Notes under the pieces: model-generated
What the model was told of the DNA's origin: nothing
The model's input: only the letters and a program-made list of their open reading frames with translations
Databases searched by the model: none
Program-made: the position numbers and the translations under genes
Assembly: GCA_016584305.1 (NCBI GenBank)
Contig: JACEEZ010024156.1
Location: forward strand, 262,838-326,837
DNA length: 64,000 bases
Direction of reading: 5' to 3'
Source: Chionoecetes opilio
Taxonomy: Eukaryota; Arthropoda; Malacostraca; Decapoda; Majidae
Shown here: positions 55,203-64,000 of the stretch, piece by piece
Position numbering within the stretch: the first letter of the stretch is position 1
How the letters are laid out: the number at the start of each line of letters is the position of its first letter

Positions 55203-55227
55203 CACGGTCTAAGTCCAGCTCTCGTTC
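55203..55227 (+). repeat. Right terminal direct repeat of the 53.9-kb insertion
   Basis: Matches 53933-53957 at 24 of 25 bases, same orientation, offset 1270 bp. SatA resumes immediately after it at AATTTCGACATTTTTTAGCC. Confidence 0.85.
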
Positions 55228-55229
55228 AA

Positions 55230-57306
55230 TTTCGACATTTTTTAGCCTTTCAAAAATACATTAAAATACTTATAAAAAACGTTGTTTTTTAGATTAAAAT
55301 TGATATCTAAATTTCATGAAAAATAAATATTTTTAGCTCATAATATTGTAAAATATAGTTGTGTTAAAGTGCTTAATAATGTCAAATTTCTACATTTATT
55401 AGCCTGTCAAAAATACATTAAAATACTTATAAAAACATTGTTTCTAAGATTAAAATTGATAACTAAATTTCATGAAAAATACATATTTTTAGCTATTAAT
55501 TTTGTAAAATATAGTTGTAGATAATATCAAAAGCTATTTAGCTACAGATATAAAGAAATATACTTCAATTTGTAGAAAAAAACAACTCTTCACTGATAAC
55601 TAGCTAAAATCATTGAAAACACTACATTTTATGGGTTTATAGCAATATGATAAGTAAAACTACTTGTATAAATACAATAACGCTACAGTTTACAAGAAAC
55701 TATGAAAAACGCTTGCAATATACCGTTATATCACAATAAATAACCTCTTACTCTTCTATTAATTAGCTTAATGTAATGTAAACTACTTATATGTGCAAAT
55801 TATTCTAAAAAAAGGATTGTATACTTCAATTTGTAGAAAATCAGCTATATATCACCGATAACTAGCTAAAATCATTGAAAAGAACACATTTTGAGGGTAT
55901 AAAGCATTATCATAAGTTAAATTCCTTCTATTTATGATATAACACTACAATATACAAGAATCAATGAAAAACACGTGTAATATACTATTCTATCACAATA
56001 TAGAGTCTCAAACTCCTATTATAATCTTACAGTAGCTTAAAATAGCATTTCCTAACGAAAACAACTATAATACCACATTTTGAATTTCTCTATCAAAAAA
56101 AGGGCAGAATAATTTCAATTTTCGACTTTTTTTATTATAAACAAAAATATATTAAAAAACTTGAAAGAACGTTGTTTTTAAGTTAAAAATTGATACCTCA
56201 ATATCATGAAAAATACATATTTTAAGCTCATAATATTGCAAAATATAGTGTAGTAAAAGTGCTGAATATTGTCAAATTTCGACATTTTTTAACCTCTCAA
56301 AAATACATTAAAATACTTGAAAAAGCGTTGTTTTTAAGTTTAAAATTGATACCTAAATTTCATGAAAAATACATATTTTTCGCTATTAATTTTGTTAAAT
56401 ATAATTGTAACAAATTTCAAAAAGCTATATTAAAGCGTTATAAAGGAATATACTTCAATTTGTAGGAAAAAACAGCTATTCACTGATAACTAGCTAAAAT
56501 CATTGAAAACACTAAATATAATGGGTTTATAGCAATATGATAAGTAAACTACTTGTATATAGACAATAACGCTACAGTTTACAAGAAACTATGAAAAACG
56601 CTTGCAATATACCGTTATATCACAATAAATAACCTCTTACTCTTCTATTTTATAGCTTAATGTAATGTAAGCTACTTATATGTGCAAATTATTCTAAAAA
56701 AAGGATTGTATACATCAATTTGTAGGAAAACAGCTATATATCACCGATAACTAGCTAAAATCATTGAAAATAACACATTTTGAGGATATTTAGCATTATC
56801 GTAAGGTAATTTCCTTCTATTTATGATATAACACTACAATTTACAAGAGACTATGAAAAACACGTGTAATATACAATTGTATCACAATATAGAGTCTCAA
56901 ACTCCTATAGCTTACAGTAGTTTAAAATAGCATTTTCTAACGAAAACAACTATAATACAACATTGTGAAATTCTCTATCAAAAAAAGGGCTGAATAATGT
57001 CAATTTTCGACATTATTTAGCCTTTCAAAAATACATTAAAACACTTTAAAAAAATTGTCTTTAAGATTAAAATTAATACCTAAATTTCATGAAAAAAACA
57101 TATTTTAAGCTCATAATATTGTAAAATATAATTGTGTAAAAGTGCTGCATAATGTCAAATTACGACATTTTTTAGCCTTTCAAAAATACATTAAAATACT
57201 TGAAAAAACGTTGTTTTTAAGATTAAAATTGATACCTAAATTTCATAAAAAATACATATTTTTAGCTATTAATTTTGTAAAATATAGTTGTAGCAAATAT
57301 CAAAAG
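55230..57306 (+). repeat. Satellite A array, block 4
   Basis: SatA resumes inside a module, with anchors near 55800 and 56690. The unit at 55800 has two modules. The unit at 56690 has two modules and breaks at TATCAAAAG (57306), early in its B segment, where the retrotransposon is inserted. Confidence 0.93.
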
Positions 57307-57403
57307 TTGCAGGGGCAAAAGGTAGCAAAAGGTGCGGGGCAAAGCCCTCGGGAATCCCGCACTCTAAATCAAGTGGTAGGGCCCCCTAGCCCAACTTTTT
57401 CTT

Positions 57404-58170
57404 ATGGGGGTGGCCGGGGCGGTGCAGAGGCGGCGCCTGCCTGTCGAATTACTCCTAGGATCAACCTGCGGAGGGGTTCTTCGTGTGGGCTCGTGGAACG
57501 TTCTGAGCCTCTCAGACCATCATCGACTACCTCTCCTATCGGGCGAGCTCAGTAGGCTGAGGGTGGATATAGTGGGACTCTCTGAGACGAGGAGGCCTGT
57601 CAGTGGCGAGACTAGCAGTGGGGGTTACACCTACTACTGCTGCGGCATGAGCAATGGTCACCGTGTACGGGCAGTAGCTATAGGCGTCTCCAGCAAACTG
57701 CAGCCGTCAGTTGTTGGGGTTACTCCGGTTGATGAGCGTATAATGCGGGTGAGGATGAAACACACTCTGGGTTTCATGTCTCTTGTTGCAGTGTACGCTC
57801 CTACCGAGATGCGTAAAACTGAAGAGAAGGAGATGTTCTACGCCAAACTCGACTCTGTATTAGACCAGCGCCCTCCTCGGGACACACTCATTGTTTTGGG
57901 CGACTTCAATGCTACTACTGGCACTGTGAGAGATGGCTACGAGTTGTGTGTTGGTCCCCATGGCTCCGGTACCAGAAACACCAACAGTTCTCTGCTTCTG
58001 AACTTTGCAAGGTCCAGAACGTTGAGAATTGCAGGTTCTTGGTATCAGAGACCAGAGCTGCACCGCTGGACATGGTATAGTAATGCCGGAGGGGTAGCTA
58101 AGGAGATCGACCACATCCTCGTTAGTACTCGTTGGAGGATCCTCCAGAACTGCAGGGTTACCGGAGTGCT
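57404..58170 (+). pseudogene. RTE endonuclease domain (APE-type), 5' half of a broken ORF
   Basis: Encodes the apurinic/apyrimidinic-like endonuclease that nicks target DNA to prime reverse transcription. Counting from the ATG at 57404, GSWNV is at residues 29-33, the catalytic ETRR at 61-64, VAVYAPTE at 128-135, VLGDFNA at 164-170 and KEIDHILVSTRW at 233-244. All are well conserved. After about residue 252 the frame is lost: a single T appears to be missing near 58158-58159, and the expected terminal GTDHRLV motif is found in the other frame at 58180-58200. The ATG is the first plausible start, but the true start of such single-ORF elements is uncertain. The domain itself looks recently active. 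Confidence 0.88.
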
Positions 58171-59648
58171 GAGTTCTCTGGAACAGATCACAGACTTGTT
58201 GTTGCTACACTTAAGCTTCATGTCAAGTCTAGAAGAATCTCATGAGGTAACTATACTGTGTTTCATCTTGAGAAACTGAAGGACTTGACATGTGCTCATG
58301 AGTATGCGGTGGCAGTCTCAAATCGGTTTGATGTGCTCGGTGCTCTCGGGGATCCTGTAGAACTGTGGGATACCTTCAAACGTGAAACTCTACAGGCTGC
58401 CAAGGAGTGTATTGGGGAGCGCCCGAGGTCAAGGCGTGGTTTTGTCTCGACGGAGACGCTGGAGAAAATCGAGGAGAGTCGCGCTGCCAGGCTGGCTGGG
58501 AACCGGGACCAGCAGAGGGCTCTGTCACGCCGGACTAGAACCCTCCTGAGGAGAGACAAGGAGAGGTATGATAGGAGTCTCGCTGAGGATGTCGAGGGTC
58601 ATTTGAACGCTAATGACCTCCGACCCGCCTACCGAGCTCTGAAGAAGCTCCGTTCCAAGTCTCCTTCTCGGGCGAGTGCTATTCGAACAGCAGATGGGCG
58701 CCTCGTGTCGGACATGGATGGGCTGATGGCTCGTTGGGCTGAGTACTTTGGGCAGTTGTTCACGGTGGACCCTCCAATTGAGCAGCTTCACACCACTGGA
58801 TTACAGGCAGTGGATGCCGATCCTCCCATTGACGAAAACGCACCCTCTCTTGACGAAGTCAGAGAGGCTGTAGCAAAGTTGAAGGGTGGAAAGGCAGCTG
58901 GTGTTTGTAATATCAGTGCGGAGCTCCTCAAAGCTGGGGGTGAGGCCATGATCCGCGGGTTGCATGCTGTCCTGACTGCCGTGTGGCAGTCAGGTACCAT
59001 TCCTCCTGACTGGAAAAGGGGGCACGTCGTCCCTATCTGGAAAGGGAAAGGGGACCGTCAGGACTGCAACAATTACCGCGGTATTACACTGTTCAGCGTA
59101 CCAGGCAAGGTGCTTGCCCATCTATTGCTGACACGAATTCGCAGTCATCTGGTGAAGCATCAGAGACCTCAGCAGTCTGGGTTCACGCCTGGTAAGTCAA
59201 CAATGGACCGTATCCTAGCGCTTCGTGTCCTGGTGGAACGCCGACGTGAGTTTCGAAGGGAGATGCTTGCAGCCTATGTTGATCTCAAGAAGGCGTTTGA
59301 CTCAGTGCATCGTGAGTCACTCTGGGATCTTCTGCGACTTCGAGGGATTCGTGCAAGGACTATTGGTTTGATAACCGGTCTGTATTCTGGGACTGAGAGT
59401 GCTGTGAAGTGTGGGGCAGGTGTATGTACCTGCTTCTTTCCTGTGAATACAGGAGTGAGGAAAGGGGGCGTCCTTGCCCCATCACTTTTCAACGCTTGTA
59501 TGGACTGGGTATTGGACAAAGCTGTAGATCAAAGTGATTGTGGAGCATCCGTCGGCAAAACCAAGATCACTGATCTTGTTTTTGCCGATGATGCAGTAAT
59601 CTTTGCTGAGTCGCTGGAGGTCCTGGTGATGGCTCTCGAGGCGCTGCA
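58171..59648 (+). pseudogene. RTE reverse transcriptase, split from endonuclease by a frameshift and a stop
   Basis: From 58171 the frame reads EFSGTDHRLVVATLKLHV (the endonuclease C-terminus), hits TGA at 58243-58245, then stays open to the SINE at 59649. The TGA could be a decayed CGA arginine codon. Counting from 58258, the reverse transcriptase shows WKRGHVVPIWKGKGD (252-266), NNYRGITL, AYVDLKKAFDS (339-349, motif A aspartates), GVRKGGVLAPSLFN (399-412, a GVRQGCVLAPSLF variant with Q-to-K and C-to-G changes) and VFADD (441-445, the catalytic pair). The open frame has only a GTG at its start because it is the interior of a longer ORF. It polymerises cDNA at the nicked target in intact elements. 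Confidence 0.9.
59636..59648. repeat. Left target-site duplication of the nested SINE
   Basis: TCGAGGCGCTGCA here and TCGAGGCGTGCA at 59819-59830 flank the SINE. Removing the insert and one copy restores the reverse transcriptase reading EAL-HEEAKPL in one frame. Confidence 0.85.
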
Positions 59649-59818
59649 ACCCGCCAGGGTGACGCGGTGGTAGAATCACGGACTGGGTTGCAGGTCCCTG
59701 CGCCATTCGTCAGCGGTTCGAGTCCCAAATTGTCCTGGTGTGGTGGCGTTTGTATAGTCAATAACCTTGTTTTGTTGGTACTTGCAAGGTCTAGATAGGA
59801 TCAAGTATCTTATCTATA
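59649..59818 (+). mobile_element. tRNA-derived SINE inserted in the RTE reverse transcriptase
   Basis: A 170-bp insert with an RNA polymerase III internal promoter. An A-box-like TGACGCGGTGG lies at 59660-59670 and a perfect B box GGTTCGAGTCC at 59715-59725. The head resembles a tRNA with a long region between the anticodon arm and the T arm, but the acceptor stem is not closed, so it is not a working tRNA gene. A tRNA-unrelated body follows and the tail reads ATCAAGTATCTTATCTATA instead of poly(A). Flanking 12-13 bp duplications show retroposition. The insert adds a stop (TAG at 59671-59673) 18 residues after the FADD box, so it disables the host element. Confidence 0.83.
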
Positions 59819-59830
59819 TCGAGGCGTGCA
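59819..59830. repeat. Right target-site duplication of the nested SINE
   Basis: TCGAGGCGTGCA; one base shorter than the left copy at 59636-59648. The RTE coding sequence continues directly after it. Confidence 0.85.
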
Positions 59831-60557
59831 CGAGGAGGCAAAGCCTTTGGACTTGAGGTCTCCTGCTCAACCAAGTCCAGGTGTTTGGAGACTACTAGAT
59901 GAAGCAGTACAGTCTGTTCATGCGTGTGGTGAGGAATTGAGATCTGGAAGTTTTACATACCTGGTAGCGCAGTCCATAATGCGGCGGGTCACGTCAAGAA
60001 GCCTTACGGTGGATTGCATAGCCCACGGTGTTGGACTCGCTCAGCGGAGTATTTGGCGTTTTCGTACCTGTGCAGGAGGACAAGATCCCGGATCTTTATG
60101 TCGTGTGATCCCTGTCTTACTCTATGGTTGTGAGACATGGACACTAAATAGTGACTTGAAGAGACGAATCAATGCCTTTGGTAGTAAGTGTCTTCGCAGA
60201 GCCATGGGGTATCGGTGGGATGATTACGTGTCAAATCAGCGATTGCACCGTGAGACTGAATCGAGGCCTATTACCTGCATAGTCCGTCAGCACCAACTTC
60301 GGCTATATGGGCATGTGGCAAGCTACCCTGAAACCGATCCTTCCCATCGGGTTGTTTCTATGAGAGACAATCCGGCGTGGAGGAGGACAAGGGGGCGCCC
60401 ACAAGGCTCGTGGCTGGGGCAAGTTGACGTTTCTTGCCGAGAGCTGCTTGGTATGGGAAAGGAGCCTGCATGGGAGCTCGCGCGTGGTGACCACCGGGAG
60501 TGGCGTTGTAGGGTGGGCGAGGCGACGTGCCCCCCGGCGTATGCCCCCAATGATTGA
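59831..60557 (+). pseudogene. RTE C-terminal region downstream of the SINE
   Basis: Continues the reverse transcriptase polyprotein from HEEAKPL. The first 90 codons contain small frame disturbances: the segment after HEEAKPL is garbled and the expected conserved leucine- and tryptophan-rich part is only partly readable. From VIPVLLYGCETWTL (about residue 94 counted from 59826) to the end it is clean: RRAMGYRWDDYVSNQRL, CIVRQHQLRLYGHVASYP, RRTRGRPQGSWL and the terminal PPAYAPND before TGA at 60555-60557. This is the conserved thumb-like and C-terminal part found in many animal RTE elements. There is no start codon of its own. Confidence 0.85.
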
Positions 60558-60566
60558 TTGAAACAG

Positions 60567-60731
60567 CAAAAAGCAATATTAAAGCGATATAAAGGAATAT
60601 ACTTCAATTTGTAGGAAAAAACAATTCTTCACTGATAACTAGCTAAAATCATTCAAAACACTACATTTTATGGGTTTATAGCAATATGATAAGTAAAACT
60701 ACTTGTATATATACAATAACGCTACAGTTTA
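60567..60731 (+). repeat. Satellite A, short forward segment after the RTE
   Basis: The B segment interrupted at 57306 continues here (AGCAATATTAAAGCGATATA onward) to ACGCTACAGTTTA, where orientation switches. Confidence 0.92.
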
Positions 60732-60735
60732 CTGT
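60724..60735. other. Inversion junction of the satellite A array
   Basis: The forward B segment (CGCTACAGTTTA) joins directly to the reverse complement of an A segment (CTGTAAGCTTATCATAGG). The junction itself reads ACAGTTTACTGT, with arms ACAGT and ACTGT that are reverse complements around TT. Confidence 0.85.
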
Positions 60736-63700
60736 AAGCTTATCATAGGAGTTTAAGATTCTATATTGTGATACAATTGTATATTACACGTGTTTTTCAT
60801 AGTTTCTTGTAAATTGTAGTGTTCTATCATAAATAGAAGGAATTTAACTTATGATAATGCTTTATACCCTTAAAATGTGTTCTTTTCAATGATTTTAGCT
60901 AGTTATTGGTGATATACAGCAGTTTTCCTGCAAATTGAGGTATACAATCCTTTTTTAGAGTAATTTGCACCTATAAGTAGCTTACATTACATTAAGCTAA
61001 TAAATAGAAGAGTAAGAGGTTATTTATTGTGATATAACGGTATATTGCAAGCTTTTTTCATAGTTTCTTGTAAACTGTAGCGTTATTGTACATATACAAG
61101 TAGTTTTATTTATCATACTGCTATAAACCCATAAAATGTAGTGTTTTCAATGATTTTAGCTAGTTATCAGTGAAGAGTTGTTTTTTTCTACAAATTGAAG
61201 TATATTTCTTTATATCTGTAGCTAAATAGCTTTTGATATTTGCCACAACTATATTTTACAAAATTAATAGCTAAAAATATGTATTTTTCATGAAATTTAG
61301 GTATCAATTTTAATCTTACAAACAATGTTTTTTTCAAGTATTTTAATGTATTTTTGAAAGGCTAATAAATGTCGAAATTAGACATTACTAAGCATTTTAC
61401 ACAGCTATATTTTACAATATTATGAGCTAGAAATATGTATTTTTCATGAAATTTAGGTATCAATTTTAATCTTAAAAACAACGTTTTTTGATATATTTTA
61501 ATGTATTTTTGAGAGGCTAAAAAATGTCGAATTTTGACATTATTCAGCACTTTTACACAACTATATTTTACAATATTATGTAGGAGCTGAAAATATGTAT
61601 TTTTCATGAAATTTAGGTATCAAATTTAATCTTAAAAACAACGTTTTTTCAAGTGTTTTAATGTATTTTTGAAGGGCTAAAATATGTCGAAAATTGACAT
61701 TATTCAGCCCTTTTTTTGCTAGAGAAATTCAAAATGTGGTATTATAGTTGTTTTCGTTAGAAAATGCTATTTTAAACTACTTTAAGCTTATAATAGGAGT
61801 TTGAGACTCTATATTGTGATACAATTGTATATAACACGTGTTTTTCATAGTCTCTTGTAAATTGTAGTGTTATATCATAAATAGAAGGAATTTACCTTAC
61901 GATAATGCTTTATACCCTCAAAATGTGTTCTTTTCAATGATTTTAGCTAGTTATCGGTGATATATAGCTGTTTTTCTACAAATTGAAGTATACAATCCTT
62001 TTCTTAGAATAATTTGCACCTATAAGTAGCTTACATTACATTAAGCTATAAAATAGAAGAGTAAGAGGTTATTTATTGTGATGTAACGGTATATTGCAAG
62101 CGTTTTTCATAGTTTCTTGTAAACTGTAGCGTTATTGTATATATACAAGAAGTTTTACTTATCATATTGCTATAAACCCATAAAATGTAGTGTTTTAAAT
62201 GATTTTAGCTAGTTATCAGTGAAGAGCTGTTTTTTCTACAAATTGAAATATATTCCTTTATATCGCTAGCTAAATAGCTTTTGATATTTGCTACAACTAT
62301 ATTGTACAAAATTAATAGCTAAAAATATGTATTCTGTATGAAATTTAGGTATTGCTTATTTTAGCTAGTGAAGAGCTGTTTTTTCCTACAAATTGAAGTA
62401 TATTCCTTTATATCGCTTAAAATTGCTTTTTGATATTTGCTACAACTATATTTTACAAAATTAATAGCTAAAAATATGTATTTCTCATGAAATTTAGGTA
62501 TCAATTTTAATCTTACAAACAATGTTTTTTTCAAGTATTTTAATGTATTTTTGAAAGGCTAATAAATGTCGAAATTAGACATTACTAAGCATTTTACACA
62601 GCTATATTTTACAATATTATGAGCTAGAAATATGTATTTTTCATGAAATTTAGGTATCAATTTTAATCTTAAAAACAACGTTTTTTGATATATTTTAATG
62701 TATTTTTGAGAGGCTAAAAAATGTCGAATTTTGACATTATTCAGCACTTTTACACAACTATATTTTACAATATTATGTAGGAGCTGAAAATATGTATTTT
62801 TCATGAAATTTAGGTATCAAATTTAATCTTAAAAACAACGTTTTTTCAAGTGTTTTAATGTATTTTTGAAGGGCTAAAACATTTCGAAAATTGACATTAT
62901 TCACCCTTTTTTTGATAGAGAAATTCAAAATGTGGTATTATAGTTGTTTTCGTTAGAAAATGCTATTTTAAACTACTGTAAGCTTATAATAGGAGTTTGA
63001 GACTCTATATTGTGATACAATTGTATATCACACGTGTTTTTCATAGTCTCTTGTAAATTGTAGTGTTATATCATAAATAGAAGGAATTTACCTTACGATA
63101 ATGCTTTATACCCTCAAAATGTGTTCTTTTCAATGATTTTAGCTAGTTATCGGTGATATATAGCTGTTTTTCTACAAATTGAAGTATACAATCCTTTTCT
63201 TAGAATAATTTGCACCTATAAGTAGCTTACATTACATTAAGCTATAAAATAGAAGAGTAAGAGGTTATTTATTGTGATGTAACGGTATATTGCAAGCGTT
63301 TTTCATAGTTTCTTGTAAACTGTAGCGTTATTGTATATATACAAGTAGTTTTACTTATCATATTGCTATAAACCCATAAAATGTAGTGTTTTAAATGATT
63401 TTAGCTAGTTATCAGTGAAGAGCTGTTTTTTCTACAAATTGAAATATATTCCTTTATATCGCTAGCTAAATAGCTTTTGATATTTGCTACAACTATATTG
63501 TACAAAATTAATAGCTAAAAATATGTATTCTGTATGAAATTTAGGTATTGCTTATTTTAGCTAGTGAAGAGCTGTTTTTTCCTACAAATTGAAGTATATT
63601 CCTTTATATCGCTTAAAATTGCTTTTTGATATTTGCTACAACTATATTTTACAAAATTAATAGCTAAAAATATGTATTTCTTATGAAATTTAGGAATCAA

Positions 63701-64000
63701 TTTTAATCTTACAAACAACGTTTTTGCAAGTATTTTAATGTATTTTTGAAAGGCTAAAAAATGTCGAAATTTGACATTATTCAGCACTTTTACACAACTA
63801 TATTATACAATATTATGAGCTTAAAATATGTATTTTTCATGAAATTTCGGTATCAATTTTAATCTTAAAAACAACATTTTTTCAAGTGTTTTAATATATT
63901 TGTGAAGGGCTAAAACATTTCGAAAATTGACATTATTCAGCCCTTTTTTTGATAGAGAAATTCAAAATGTGGTATTATAGTTGTTTTCGTTAAAAAATGC
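60732..64000 (-). repeat. Satellite A array in inverted orientation
   Basis: Same satellite, opposite strand, to the window end. It contains a nearly identical tandem block of about 1197 bp: the sequence around 61362-61607 recurs at 62559-62804 with the same conceptual translation. The unusual junction TTAGGTATTGCTTATTTTAG occurs at about 62348 and again at about 63545. There, part of a module is joined to a second partial B segment, so the block is a rearranged unit that was then duplicated. The window ends inside a unit. Confidence 0.93.

Larger units (their letters stand above)
53911..55229. mobile_element. Composite GC-richer insertion with terminal direct repeats (unclassified)
   Basis: A 1.3-kb sequence unlike either satellite. 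Order: 22 bp of unknown sequence, a 25-bp direct repeat, a (TA)11 run, a 370-bp module, a 71-bp tandem array of palindromes, a second copy of the 370-bp module, about 160 bp of single-copy sequence (55043-55202), then the second 25-bp direct repeat. SatA breaks off inside an A segment on the left and resumes inside a module on the right, so about 270 bp of satellite are missing. No credible protein is encoded: the open frames at 53996-54190 and 54263-54481 run through repeats and palindromes. It could be a non-autonomous transposon, or one monomer of a third satellite with period 1270 bp. Confidence 0.7.
57307..60566 (+). mobile_element. RTE-type non-LTR retrotransposon, nearly full length, nested insertion inside
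   Basis: About 3.26 kb including a 182-bp nested SINE plus duplication. Order: GC-rich 5' leader (57307-57403), endonuclease, a linker with one frameshift and one stop, reverse transcriptase, nested SINE, then the C-terminal region ending in residues PPAYAPND. The stop is followed by a short GATTGATTG tail, which fits the microsatellite 3' ends of RTE-clade elements. A possible target duplication is CAAAAG (57301-57306) against CAAAAAG (60567-60573) in SatA. Automated annotation often labels such ORFs craniofacial development protein 2-like. The GC content is far above the surrounding satellite, which fits a horizontally or transpositionally acquired element. Confidence 0.9.

Noticed and set aside
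57142..57555. 137-codon frame spanning satellite A and the RTE 5' leader as a fusion gene
   Set aside because: The first 50 codons are a satellite module and the rest is a wrong frame of the RTE leader. The correct RTE frame begins near 57404.
59649..59730. Functional tRNA gene
   Set aside because: A and B boxes are present, but I could not close an acceptor stem. The sequence continues into a non-tRNA body, and the insert has target-site duplications, so a SINE explains it better.

Overview
This window looks like eukaryotic heterochromatin. It is very AT-rich, has almost no coding sequence, and is built from two unrelated satellite DNAs interrupted by a few transposable-element insertions. 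The mobile elements (an RTE-type non-LTR retrotransposon with an apurinic-type endonuclease, a tRNA-derived SINE, and a gene of an uncharacterised repetitive protein family that I recall from arthropod and cnidarian genomes) suggest an invertebrate animal, perhaps an arthropod. The sequence does not fix the species. I see no host single-copy gene, rRNA gene, functional tRNA gene or CRISPR array.

Layout. Satellite A (SatA) fills 1-6383, 13271-39557, 42031-53910, 55230-57306 and 60567-60731 in forward orientation. It continues inverted from about 60732 to the end. A SatA unit is a constant frame of about 580 bp plus one to four copies of a module of about 156 bp, so unit lengths fall in classes near 735, 890, 1045 and 1200 bp. 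The frame consists of two diverged paralogous segments (A and B) on either side of the modules. Units are arranged in higher-order repeats: a 2.5-kb 1-2-2 pattern at 21.8-30.3 kb, and a 3.3-kb 3-2-1-1 pattern at 34.1-45.9 kb. Satellite B (SatB, period about 659 bp, ten copies in two subfamilies) occupies 6384-13155.

Insertions. At 39558-42030 a 2.47-kb insertion carries, on the minus strand, a full-length but heavily frameshifted copy of the uncharacterised protein gene. It lies inside a block (about 36.49-43.44 kb) where satellite and gene alike are riddled with small indels, so the gene may be intact in the real genome. At 53911-55229 there is a GC-richer composite element. It is bounded by 25-bp direct repeats 1270 bp apart and contains a duplicated 370-bp module and a 71-bp tandem repeat with four 43-bp near-perfect palindromes. 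At 57307-60566 an RTE element of about 3.3 kb is nearly full length, with one frameshift and one stop between endonuclease and reverse transcriptase. Its reverse transcriptase is split just after the catalytic FADD box by a 170-bp tRNA-derived SINE flanked by a target-site duplication.

No genes cooperate in a pathway here. The story is repeat evolution: module copy-number change, unequal exchange between paralogous segments, recent block amplification, nested retroposition, and an orientation switch of the whole array at about 60731.
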